64,000 bases of DNA from Owenia fusiformis (Eukaryota; Annelida; Polychaeta; Sabellida; Oweniidae): the NCBI GenBank assembly GCA_903813345.2, contig CAIIXF020000003.1, positions 304,730 through 368,729 of the forward strand, given 5' to 3'. Below, one piece after another: positions 53,215-62,419 of the stretch. Made by a program: the position numbers and the translations under genes. How positions within the stretch are numbered: position 1 is the first letter of the stretch; each line of letters starts with the position of its first letter. Below the pieces are notes generated by a model. It ran no database searches and was not told the DNA's origin. It was given only the letters and a program-made list of their open reading frames with translations.

Positions 53215-53600
53215 GGTGAGAGTCACTGACAGTCCGCGACTGCCCTATTAATATGATTTGTAATATAATTTTCCGTCCCAAGTGTGTGTGAATGTTTGGA
53301 CTTGTGTTTGAAATTGGTTTTGATGACATTTTGGTAGTGTTCTTTGAATAATTGTGTGTAGAAGTCCGCGACTGGTCTGCGACTTTTGGTAGAAAAGTCA
53401 ACGACTTTTGGATGATTGTTTGAATTGTAATTCCTGATAGATTTACATAACCCCAGTGTATGGACATTGCTTGAAATTGAGTTTGAAGATATTGTTGAAG
53501 TGTTATTGGATGTTTGTGCATAAAAGTCCGCGATTGGTACGATATTTGTTAGAAAAGTCCGCGACTTTTGTTAGAAAAATAAGTAAACACATGTACATTC
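53215..53600 (+). repeat. Repeat-rich leader with gtccgcgactttt motif
   Basis: Two diverged units of about 185 bp (near 53275-53450 and 53455-53590), each with a tgga...tgcttgaaatt part and an aagtccgcga(c/t)tggt part, plus shorter copies of gaaaagtc-cgacttttg that can pair with each other. It begins about 70 bp after the TATA box, as the repeats at 6.7 kb do after theirs. No long ORF on the plus strand; the minus-strand frame 53189-53521 has no motif. Confidence 0.55.
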
Positions 53601-53612
53601 ACAAAAGTAATA

Positions 53613-53950
53613 CAGGGTGACACAAAAAAGCGCAACCAACATAATGTTAAACATTTGCCCAGAAAACTCGCAAGGGATCAACTTTAACATCCCTTCAAAA
53701 TGCAAAACATTTTAGGAGAACTCACCATTTTATTCTCCAATCATGGGAAGCAATTTACTTTGAACAACTGAGGTCATTCAAGCAACATTTAGGCTTTTGA
53801 ACACAATAAGATCTAGTGAGCCTAGAAAATATTGTTGCAAGTATATTCAGGACTTTGCAACCAAGAACTTACATTTTTAAGAATCATTTGCTTCAAAATA
53901 AGTTTGGTGAAAAATGACTTCAATCATTTTGGGGATGCCTTTGAATATTA
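53613..53950 (+). mobile_element. One end of a mariner-type element
   Basis: TA-CAGGGTGACACAAAAAAGCG at 53611 is a mariner-like terminus (cf. 48990). No matching inverted end was found downstream, so it is truncated or composite. No transposase recognised. Confidence 0.45.
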
Positions 53951-53960
53951 TGTTTCCAAT

Positions 53961-54197
53961 GTGTCATAGGACAGTGTGCCATGCTTATAGTATTCACATA
54001 CCAAATATGAACAAAATCGCTCCACTACTTTTCGAGTTATAGTAAAATACGTTAAAATGGCGGCCATTTTTCAAAAAAAAATTCAAAATGGCCGCCTTGT
54101 ACCAAAAGTGTCATAGGACAGTGTGCCATGCTTATAGTATTCACATACCAAATATGAACAAAATCACTCCACTACTTTTCGAGTTATAGTAAAATAA
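53961..54197 (+). repeat. 89-bp direct repeats around a hairpin
   Basis: gtgtcataggacagtgtgcc ... cgagttatagtaaaat is present at 53961-54049 and 54109-54197, nearly identical. Between them aaaatggcggccattttt...aaaatggccgcc forms an inverted repeat (54054-54098). This 'ggcggccatttt' block with 'cttttcgagttat' is common in invertebrate interspersed repeats. Confidence 0.8.
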
Positions 54198-54488
54198 CGA
54201 GTAAAGGCCGCCATGTGCTTTTTTAATATCTACATTTGTAGCTTTATTAATGTCCTTTATAATTTTTTTACACTAAAAACATATTTCTATTACATATTGC
54301 ACCTAAATTACTGTAAAATCTGTACAAAAAATGAACAACAGTATTTGAGTTATTGCCCAGACGGACGTACGTACGGATGGACGGAGGCGTTCCCTATATC
54401 CCTCCGACCTTCGTTCGATGGGATAATTAATGCAACTTGGATAACCTATCCAGGAAGGCCATAGACCAATCAAATGTTGTGGTAAGGA
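54198..54488. other. Repeat flank with acggacgg stretch
   Basis: Contains cagacggacgtacgtacgga at 54359, similar to the ggacagacggac words of the foldback at 2355. No gene. Confidence 0.4.
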
Positions 54489-55185
54489 GTGTTTTTATAT
54501 AGCCAAGACACTGAAGTAGCCCCTGCCTGTATAATCAGCAACAAGAAGGAAAATCGCAATCATTTCTTTCAAGTCCAGGGTTGTATGGCCATTCTGAAGC
54601 GTCCATGGTGTGACTACATTGTAAGGACACAGTCGCCATATCAGCTGCACTTTGAGAGGGTACAGGCGGATACAAACCTCTGGCAGCCTCTCATTCTGCC
54701 TAAGTTGACAGCATTTTACAACATTTGTCTTCTCCCTGAGTTGGCTCGTTCAAGAGAGGGAAAATACCCTGGAATCCGAGAGGCACCCAAATGGCTGGAT
54801 GCCAGTAAAGCAACATAATAGCATCCACCATATTCAACCAACTTTACACCAAATGATTTCTACTTCTTTGCTGAATCAAAGTAGGACTTCAGAGGACATG
54901 CATTTGAGAATACTCATGCCATGTGTTAAACTGACTTCAGAGATGAGTCAAGAAGAATTTTATGAAGAATTGGTCAGGAGGCACAGAGTTTGAACTTACA
55001 TTAGTAAAGAAACAGACACCTGTGAGTGAGACACTCATATATCTACGTGTGATATCACGATTTCCTTCACACCATATTGAGCAAAATGGAAACTTGAACA
55101 AATATCAAATAATAAGGAGAGAAGTGTTATGGCAATCAACATTGCACAGGGCACTATGGCAGGATGAGTGTTTGTTCCAGTGAGA
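54489..55185 (+). pseudogene. YqaJ-like nuclease C-terminal region
   Basis: The frame 54489-54818 reads NRNHFFQVQGCMAILKRPWC, DYIVRTQSPYQLHFERVQAD, NLWQPLILPKLTAFYNICLL, PELARSREG. 'H-x-Y/F-x-QVQ-G-x-x-A-x-x...W-C-D-F/Y-x-V...ER-I/V...L-W...L-P-x-L-x-x-F-Y...LPEL' is the C-terminal half of the YqaJ-type exonuclease fold, where Q-x-Q belongs to the PD-(D/E)XK active-site region. Frames from 54799 to 55185 continue without recognised homology (MSQEEFYEELVRR; ETLIYLRVISRFP). The matching N-terminal part is absent here but represented by fragments at 17292 and 21322. Isolated fragment, hence pseudogene. Confidence 0.6.
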
Positions 55186-55719
55186 TACATGTAGGTTCAA
55201 TTTTTGTAATTTATTCATGTTCAATTTGTTATAGCCTCTAGATTATGCATATATAAGCACAAATGCCAAAGGGAAGGGCGACTAAAAACTTTAAAGAAAC
55301 CCAACAAGAAAAGTAAACTGTAAGTGTAAATCTGTCATAAGAATAGTAGACCCTATATATCCCAAAAACCATGATCTAACGTGAAAAGAAACAATGTCTA
55401 ACATCCCCCCTCCAATTGAGAACCAATATCAAAATCCAGGACCAGAGCACCAAGGGACATTTCATTCATACTGAAGTCATTACAATACATGTTGAAAAAA
55501 ATGATAGCCAAAGTTGTAGATACTAGTACTCATAAAAGATACAGTATTCAGTCTCAAATGATGTGGGATAGATAAAATCCAGTAATGAATATTATATAAG
55601 ATATGTACAAGACAAAATACATAATGGACATGGCATACACTAAAGTATTTTCAAGATAAAGAAATTATACATGAAGAAATCAACATTTTTTTTAGTTTTA
55701 GATGGAGTAAACTTTGTGT
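55186..55719. other. No gene; inverted dispersed repeat inside
   Basis: 55405-55490 is the inverted partner of 39600-39690. Otherwise AT-rich. Confidence 0.5.
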
Positions 55720-56393
55720 GATACATAAAGTTTGCTGGGATTGACAGTCCATTATCATGAGATGCAGATGGCTTATATGACATTGCAATTAAAGTGCTGG
55801 ATAAAACAGGACTGAATATGGATCAACTACAACGGATGCTTGTTAGCATGGGCAGTTATGTTAGGAAAGATGAATGGTGTTGCTACAAAATTCCAGTCTC
55901 TACAACCATCCTTGTTGGTTGTTGGTCATACACTGTCTTGCACACCGGTAAATATTATAGATGAGAAACATTTTTTTTAAATCAGGAAATTCCACTTAAC
56001 CAATATATTTTCACTCATTCTTAATAACTTCAGCTTTTTACATTAACATTTATGTGATAGAATATTCAGTTGAAAGTACAATTGCATACTTCATGTACTT
56101 CTATATATTCCATAGATTGGAGTTGGCGTATCGTGATTAATCAAGAAGAATGCCCTCTTTGATAGAGCCACTGTCCTTTTACTGGGATTTTACTATTATT
56201 ATCACAACAGCCAAAAGCAGCGTAAGAACCTACTTACAACTTTTGGTGCCCTTGGATTGACGCAAGAGTACCTACAAGAGTGGGTGGTACAAGATGGATA
56301 GGCCACTTGCTTTTAGCAGTCCAGACATTCATAAAGGGTTACAAAGAATACATCGCTCATCTTAGTGATGTTGTTCAACAAAAGAAAGGACAG
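55720..56393 (+). pseudogene. hAT transposase (ZNF862/KIAA1586-like) fragment with intron
   Basis: Exon 1 (to 55947): GLYDIAIKVLDKTGLNMDQL, QRMLVSMGS, then in another frame VMLGKMNGVATKFQSLQPSL, and in a third HCLAHR. The donor CG|GTAAAT joins acceptor ttccatag at 56115 so that CLAHR continues as LELAYRD, restoring the hAT motif H-C-x-A-H-R-L-E-L. Exon 2 (56116-56393): KKNALFDRATVLLLGFYYYY, HNSQKQRKNLLTTFGALGLT, VGGTRWIGHLLLAVQTFIKG and YKEYIAHLSDVVQQKKGQ, ending at donor CAG|GTATTT. 'GTRW-x-x-H' is the signature of the ZNF862/KIAA1586-type hAT group. At least three frameshifts. The C-terminal dimerisation domain is not here. Confidence 0.7.
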
Positions 56394-56493
56394 GTATTTA
56401 TATATTTTTATATGGATCAACTTGTTCACATTCATTCATTCATAGTACATTTATGTATATATATATATATACACGATTTGTGAATGTTGAATG

Positions 56494-56830
56494 TAGTCTC
56501 GAGAAAAATTCCTTCTCGAGCAGAGTTGCTACAACCATAAGGAATAAGCCAATTAAAATTTAACAATTTCTTCTCTACATCCTCATTGAACTTAACTTGC
56601 TGGCATAATGAAACCGATGTCTGATTTGATGGTAACTTGTTGACCAGCAATTTTATATAAAGTATATGTATCTGATGCACTCTCGTCTTAATGTTTATAA
56701 ATGCATTTGAATTATCATGTTGTTATATGCAATTTTCTTTATGCATTATTATGTATGTAATATTTACCCAATCTTAGATTCAAATTAGTTGTTCCAGGAT
56801 AACTTTTTCCACTTTTCTTTTGATTTTCAG
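56494..56830 (+). repeat. Uninserted copy of the split repeat
   Basis: Matches 26866-27004 plus 35122-35318 as one continuous sequence. At 56634-56637 it shows the empty target (gatggTAacttg) of the 8.1-kb element. It replaces the expected next exon of the hAT remnant. Confidence 0.85.
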
Positions 56831-57180
56831 ACAAGGACCTGGAGATCCTCAGGGATTAAACACCTCACAGTGGAGTTGTGTCACGAATGATATATTATCT
56901 GATGAGGAATTAGATGAAAAAACCAATATCATTACGACCGTCCACCTAGGTGGCATTCAGAAAATTGAAGGAAAAACTCAAACACATCATTGGATATTGC
57001 CTGACAGACAGAAAAGACAGTGTGCTGTTCGTAGCCAGCTGATATCAATCACACACAGATATCACCACAGATATCAATCACACTAATTTTATACCACTGA
57101 ATAATAACGAAGATGATTTTGAAGAGCCATACATGCCATTTGAACAACTTGCACCAGGAGTGCCTTCTGATCATGTCGAT
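56831..57180 (+). pseudogene. C14orf93-like last exon, broken copy 3
   Basis: After the ttgattttcag acceptor it follows copy 2 (gacctggagatcctcaggga, tatctgatgaggaattagat, gtccacctaggtggc) but lacks the segment coding for EEREM and degenerates after about 56965. Further on, a different frame (57090-57230) reads EDDFEEPYMPFEQLAPGVPS and DHVDVDDWCNIICNSLRDKE, an acidic tail not seen in copy 1 and of unknown origin. Confidence 0.7.
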
Positions 57181-57224
57181 GTAGATGACTGGTGTAACAT
57201 TATATGTAACAGCCTCCGCGATAA

Positions 57225-57400
57225 AGAGACAGAGAGACAAGAAAGAAGACACAAGAGAGGGCGAGGAGAAGAGAGGCGGAGAAGGTGAAAGAGTTAGAGA
57301 GAAGGAAAGTGGAATGAGAGAAGAGACGAGAGAAGATAGAACAGAAGAGACAAGAGGAGGAGAGGATGGCACAGAAGAGATTCCCACATATTTCCATATA
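57225..57400. repeat. Purine-rich low-complexity tract
   Basis: An aga/gag-rich stretch with no fixed unit. Open frames on both strands are by-products. Confidence 0.75.
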
Positions 57401-57730
57401 AGTCAGCGAAAAATGTGAAACTTTTTAAACATGGTAAAGGAGATCAGTGTTTGCATATCATATACATAGTGGTCAACAATACACCTGGATAGTCAGCTGT
57501 ACTTCATAATAAATGTGTTTTTAAATTTTACAGATTTTGTATTTGTGAATTGTATAATCCCCATGTGTTACAATAGTAACCAACATTGCAATTGCATTGA
57601 GGATTTCAGGATACAATGCTACTTTTTTCAGCTTCCATAAATCTAAACTTTATTCAAAACCAGCATCGATGCCCTCAAAGCTGAGAACATCAAGCTCAGA
57701 GCAGATGTTGAATGTTGAACGCTGAAGTGT
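57401..57730. other. No recognisable gene
   Basis: AT-rich, with no feature recognised. Confidence 0.4.
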
Positions 57731-57734
57731 CCAC

Positions 57735-58215
57735 CTTGTAAAGATGTAAATAAGTGTGGACCCTGATAGTAGACCTTATAAAACTCCTGACCCAATGGCC
57801 CAATGGCATGAGGAAGTTCTGGTCAATTCATATAAACCATTGGGATCACATTCTCCATTTAGCCATCTCATTATCGAGGGGCTGTATAATTTGCAGAACC
57901 CCACTACATCTGATCGACAAAGTGTGTGAAACCTAAAAGGCCTTGGATTGTACCTGAATATAGAATTTAGTAATCCTTTATGCTGTAAAATCACATATGT
58001 TACAACTGGGAAGGAAGAGGAAGGAAGACAAGGACAAGACGACAAAGGACTTCAAACGACCAAGCGTACACACTGACAACAGACAATACAGGATGGAAGA
58101 TTCGGGTCGTCATGGACATTTTTAAGGACAAGACGGAACTAGACAATTATACTATACCAAGGAAGAACATATTAACGACGGAAGAGAGCTTAGACATGGA
58201 GTTACAGGGGAGAGT
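57735..58215 (+). pseudogene. Unassigned coding remnant
   Basis: A frame reads DPMAQWHEEVLVNSYKPLGS, then HSPFSHLIIEGLYNLQNPTT and stops at TGA; a following open stretch gives GLYLNIEFSNPLCCKITYVT. Composition is coding-like and GC is higher than in the flanks. I do not recognise the family. Stops show it is broken. Confidence 0.3.
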
Positions 58216-58379
58216 GAACTATTAGTATATTATGCAGTATATTATTTCAGGAAGACCAATTGAAACTGTGGTATTAACTTCAATAATTTGTTGCTCAGGT
58301 GCATGTATTACAAACAGTATATCCACTCAGATTCTCAGACATAAGAAATGGTTACCAGCAGCTTGATGACATTAGACAC

Positions 58380-58605
58380 AGTAATTATAGAACACATCCG
58401 TTTGGATTTTAAACCATTTCTAGATGACTGCCTCTTCACATGGCTGATTAGTGACAATGAGTTGAACATTTTTCTTAACATTCTAAATGCGATAAACTCA
58501 AATATAAAATTCACGAAGTAAAAAAGTTATACTCAAATACAGTTCTTGGACCTTTTTACAATTAAGGATGGGAGTAAACCAATAACAGATACTTTAAATC
58601 TCAGA
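58380..58605 (+). pseudogene. Penelope-like reverse transcriptase fragment
   Basis: Reads EHIRLDFKPFLDDCLFTWLI, SDNELNIFLNILNAINSNIK, FTK-stop-KSYTQIQFLDLFTI, KDGSKPITDTLN. FLDD stands for the catalytic Y-x-DD of the RT palm; 'L-N-x-x-x-x-x-IKFT...I-x-FLD-x-x-I' is the following block, as in Penelope-like elements. The fragment covers only the palm/thumb transition and then fuses to the kinase-like sequence at about 58610. Inactive. Confidence 0.65.
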
Positions 58606-58615
58606 CATAAAAGAA

Positions 58616-58772
58616 GGGAAACTCATTGATTTTGGCCTATCCTCTTCACTCACAGCCTCTGGTCTTCGAGAATGGAATGGCAGCAGGATGCCCTTGGATA
58701 ACACCCAAAGTTCAGGAAGGAACACCAGCATCCGTCCAAAGTGATCTGTATTCACTTGGGAATCTCTAAGGA
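58616..58772 (+). pseudogene. Protein kinase C-lobe fragment
   Basis: Starts GKLIDFGLSSSLTASGLREW (DFG binds the catalytic Mg2+), then after a one-base shift near 58685 reads GCPWITPKVQEGTPASVQSD, LYSLGNL-stop. GCPWITPK corresponds to the 'GTP-x-x-x-APE' end of the activation segment (Glu of APE is Lys here) and SDLYSLG to the conserved 'SD-V/I-Y/W-S-L/F-G' Asp region of helix F. The catalytic HRD loop that should precede DFG is absent; Penelope RT sequence stands there instead. It may be the other half of the N-lobe at 52300, or a different copy. Confidence 0.55.
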
Positions 58773-60024
58773 CATAGGTTCGGTAACATTTAAACTGTTC
58801 CTTTATTACTAAAGATCACTTGGCTGTTTCCTTGACAGATATTTTATACTTGACGTAAGTCCAAACATACACAATATGCCATATTGCCATATGACCAATA
58901 TGACCTCAGGCATGTCAGGTATGGTTTGTATTTTATTGTAGGATATTTCAGCTGCCTGAAATAATGGATAGCAATATTAAATAATAGTACATGTTACCCG
59001 GTTACCCTGTTTTTACACAAACCCAATACTGAAAATTGGTTTCCAATCAGGCACAGTAATGGCTGCTGAATGGTCATAGATCAGCCATGTGATCAATTAA
59101 ATGACCAACACAAAGACTACGCATGTAAAACTGAGTAAGGGCCTAATACTGTGCTGATTGCTAATTGTTCCTTCGACTGCACAACCACTGGAATTTCAAA
59201 ACCAATGGCGCAACCACTATTAAAATGAACGAAAAGCGTGATTTCCATGTGTGGTTGTAAAAGTTCGCCTATTTGTTAGTATCCAGAAGTACAGATAGAA
59301 TTTGAAACCAAAAACCAAGTGAATATTGAAAAACAAAAATATTTTCCAGGCCGCTATTGTCCTACATTTTTCATTTATGGCTTATATATGAGGATATTCC
59401 AGGATATTTTGACAATAAAATACAGAAAACTGCATGTGCATTGCATGCCCACAACTCTCGTATTATTTAATCAATTTAAATTGGATAAAAAGTGACTGAA
59501 ACTTACCAAATTTATGAACATTTTCAGTATATTTTTAAAACCGGATATGATAAATCAAACCACAATGGAATGAAATTTTAAAATATTTCTTATTTGACGT
59601 GACATCTATTGGTGGCTGAAAAGAAAGTTACACAGCGAAAAATGGTATAGTATCCGATAGTTTCCGTTGGTATCTCAAATCCCGTATATTTGTAGTATCC
59701 TGGAATATCCTAAAATATACCAATACTTCAAATATTCGGAAATATCCTTGAAAGAATATTTGTGGATACTTTAAATATCAAACTTTCAACATATCCGAAT
59801 TAAGGATATTCCAGGATACTTGTAGCCCACGTATCCAAAAATATTTTTGAGTATCCGTATCATTAAAACATATGAACAATGTTTTTGCTATAAATCAAAC
59901 AACAAAGGCCTACATGACCTGAAGCAAATACTTGTAAGTTACGTATCATAACTAAATTAATGCAATCCTTATGAAATAAGTTTCTTTACGTTGTATAAAA
60001 AATAATCAAATATAATTAAAATGA
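58773..60024. other. No gene; ggatattcc-type repeats
   Basis: AT-rich. Between about 59690 and 59850 the words ggatattcc, ggaatatcc and gtatccaaa recur many times in both orientations. Confidence 0.45.
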
Positions 60025-60235
60025 GACGGGGGGGGGGGGCGGAGGGGGAGTAAATGTCTATAAAGTGAAAATCCTTTACACGAATTCTTGTATTTGAGAA
60101 ATGAACTCAGTAACTTAGTAATGTCTACACCTCTAAATGAAAAATTGGGAAATTTTGAATCAATCGGACTTTTAAGTATCATCTCTTGTCTTATATACAT
60201 ATAGTCCCCACTCCGTCCCCCCCCCCCTCCGTCCC
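60025..60235. mobile_element. Foldback with G/C homopolymer ends
   Basis: gacggggggggggggcggag on the left mirrors ctccgtcccccccccctccg on the right (60212-60231), 211 bp in total. It is similar in design to the poly-G/C MITEs at 21645 and 22503 but with a different terminal sequence. Confidence 0.6.
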
Positions 60236-60500
60236 ACTTTCACGATCACCGGGCGTGAAAAAGAAGTCTGCTTCAAGGCCTCGGAGACGGTATTCTATCC
60301 GTATTTGTACTTTCCCGGGTTTTCTCATCGTTATATTACACTGGAAGAAATGACTAAAATCTCAGAAAGAGGCTGACTTCCGATCGTTAAATTTTTCAAA
60401 AGAAGAAGGGAAAACGTAATATAAATCGTCTAAAATCTATCGTTTTATTTGTGCATCTCAATATATAATATTGACGCTGAAGATCTTTAGTTATCGAAGA
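60236..60500. other. No recognised gene
   Basis: Includes a GC-richer stretch (60240-60330) without an assignable frame. Confidence 0.35.
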
Positions 60501-60510
60501 TTTTGTTTAT

Positions 60511-61346
60511 TTGGACGATAACGACAATTACAATGGTAAACTTCACTTTCAACTGAGACAGAGACCCAATGCATTGATCATTTTGAATAATGGGGAAATT
60601 TTCATACACCATCTCCTTGCGATATGGACTTTCCTGAGACTCGATGAGGAGCGGGATGGGGAGATATATGTTATGAGATTCACCACACCATAGGCTCTAC
60701 CTATGCCACCGCCATACATTTACAAGGGATGAACCGTAGAAAAGAGTCTGTGTGGGCCAATGCTTTGAAGGTATATAATTTTCATGCATTCATTTAGTCA
60801 CATCTTATTTTTCCACGATGAATTCTTCCTTTCGCCTACATCTTTTATATTTTCACAAATAGAAATATTCCTCAAGCGCGAACATCAGTTCTGACATCAC
60901 AAACTAAGAATAAGATCCTTTCACGCGAACCACGATTCTCACACCACGATGCAAAATTCTTATTCGCAATCCACCATTTCCTCGCTCCCAAACATAATTA
61001 TGTCTTCACTCGCCCACAGAGATCCGACATCACAAATAATTTGTGCATCTATGTGTGGTTCGCAATGTCGCATCTCTGTGCACAAGTGAAAAAATATGTT
61101 CGGGAGCGACGAAATGGTGGTTCAGTTCCCGAGCAAAGGTTTCACATATATGAGAATCGTGATTCGCATTCCAGGCCCCTGACTTCCACTTGACAATATG
61201 CTATGTTACTTTGTGTTGCTTGGTGTCACAAATTCATCCATTTATTTTGATTCCATGAATTTCCAAGCTTTGAAAATGTGTGACATTATACATATTCCAT
61301 TTCAATGTTGTTACAGGATGACACTTCATCTGAAGAAATGGACTGA
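60511..61346 (+). CDS. Short spliced gene with acidic C-terminus, unassigned
   Basis: The frame 60511-60693 (YLDDNDNYNGKLHFQLRQRP, LIILNNGEIFIHHLLAIWTF, RLDEERDGEIYVM) overlaps a second frame, EIHHTIGSTYATAIHLQGMN then RRKESVWANALK, which ends at donor AAG|GTATAT (60771). The last exon is 61317-61346 (acceptor tgttacag) and reads DDTSSEEMD-stop in phase. AATAAA at 61581 could end the transcript. The change of frame near 60670 suggests a one-base indel or an unseen intron. The combined sequence looks conserved-protein-like (DEERDGE, acidic SSEEMD tail of CK2-site type), but I cannot name the family. Confidence 0.4.
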
Positions 61347-61580
61347 ACAAGGACACCATTAGCTTCATACACAAATCACTGGGTACTGACGACTGAGGGC
61401 GGAAGTAAAGATGCAGCTGAAGTCCAAGTAAGGGATTATGGGTAGGCCTGTATCATCTATCATTACCCCTAGAGTATGAATGGGGGTGTATATGTAGTTC
61501 GAGTAAACATACTTTACTAAGGATTATGATAGATGTAGATGTAAAGATCCATCTTGTCAAAATATATAGAAACAAGTGTA

Positions 61581-61586
61581 AATAAA
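61581..61586 (+). terminator. Poly(A) signal AATAAA
   Basis: Lies 235 bp after the stop of the 60.5-61.3 kb model. Confidence 0.35.
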
Positions 61587-62122
61587 ATATACGATTTTCC
61601 ATGTTTTGTTATAACCATCATGTATAATTAGCACTGATAATCTCATATTACAAAGGAGATAAAATATCAAATTATGCATCACTACACTCCCAATAAGTCA
61701 AGATGTCATTCAGCAATAGTAATTTTTTAGTTAAACAAGGATATTGAGACATATAGCCACCATCCACTAGGGGTGGAGGTGTTTCCAAAACTAGTAGCAT
61801 GCAAAAGTTACCATGAGTACAGTATTAAGTATGTATTTATGAGTTTGACTATATAACAGAATAAAAACATGTGTACATTTTTATTTTCTTGTTACAATAA
61901 AAAAAAAGAATGTACAATAAAGTCTTTCTATTTCAGGACACTATACCCACTACCCATTGACCAGGCGGAAAAAGACAATTTGCAGAGAGAGAGAGAGAGT
62001 GCAGCTCATGTACATTGTAGAACAGAACAAAGTTTATATGTGAACAATATTTGTGAGGAGAGAATGTGGATAGGATGTTGCTTTCACAAATCGTGAAGAC
62101 ATTCAGTCGTTCATGGATAATA
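61587..62122 (+). other. Possible extra exon, otherwise empty
   Basis: A good acceptor (ctatttcag at 61936) is followed by RTLYPLPIDQAEKDNLQRER-type codons to a TGA at 62094. The sequence contains a GA run and looks only weakly coding. No family. Confidence 0.25.
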
Positions 62123-62394
62123 TAGATTGGGTTAATTTGGCGCTCGCTTTAATTTGGCGAAATTGAAAACTTCGCCAAAATAAATCTTCGCCAAAATTTG
62201 ATACTCAGGGAAAAACTAGAAAGGAAAAGCGCGGTATAGTAGCAGCATCGATCGAGGTGCAAATGTGAAGGATGATCTCACAAAACTGTACAAATGTGGT
62301 GAATATCTCTGCATATCCGCCAAATTAAATAGCCGCCAATGTGCCAAAAATGGCAACATCGCCAAACTGAGTAACGCCAAATTAACCCAATCTA
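62123..62394. mobile_element. 272-bp MITE with 20-bp perfect TIRs
   Basis: TAGATTGGGTTAATTTGGCG at 62123-62142 and its exact complement at 62375-62394. Inside, further cgccaaa/tttggcg words in both orientations give an extended stem. A truncated right end of the same family lies at 50766. No ORF. The boundaries against TA suggest a TA-targeting source. Confidence 0.85.
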
Positions 62395-62419
62395 CAGTAG
62401 TTCTATTCATCTACATAGA

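Noticed and set aside
54213-54464. 83-residue ORF
   Set aside because: Lies across the interspersed repeat and its acggacgg stretch; no coding signature.
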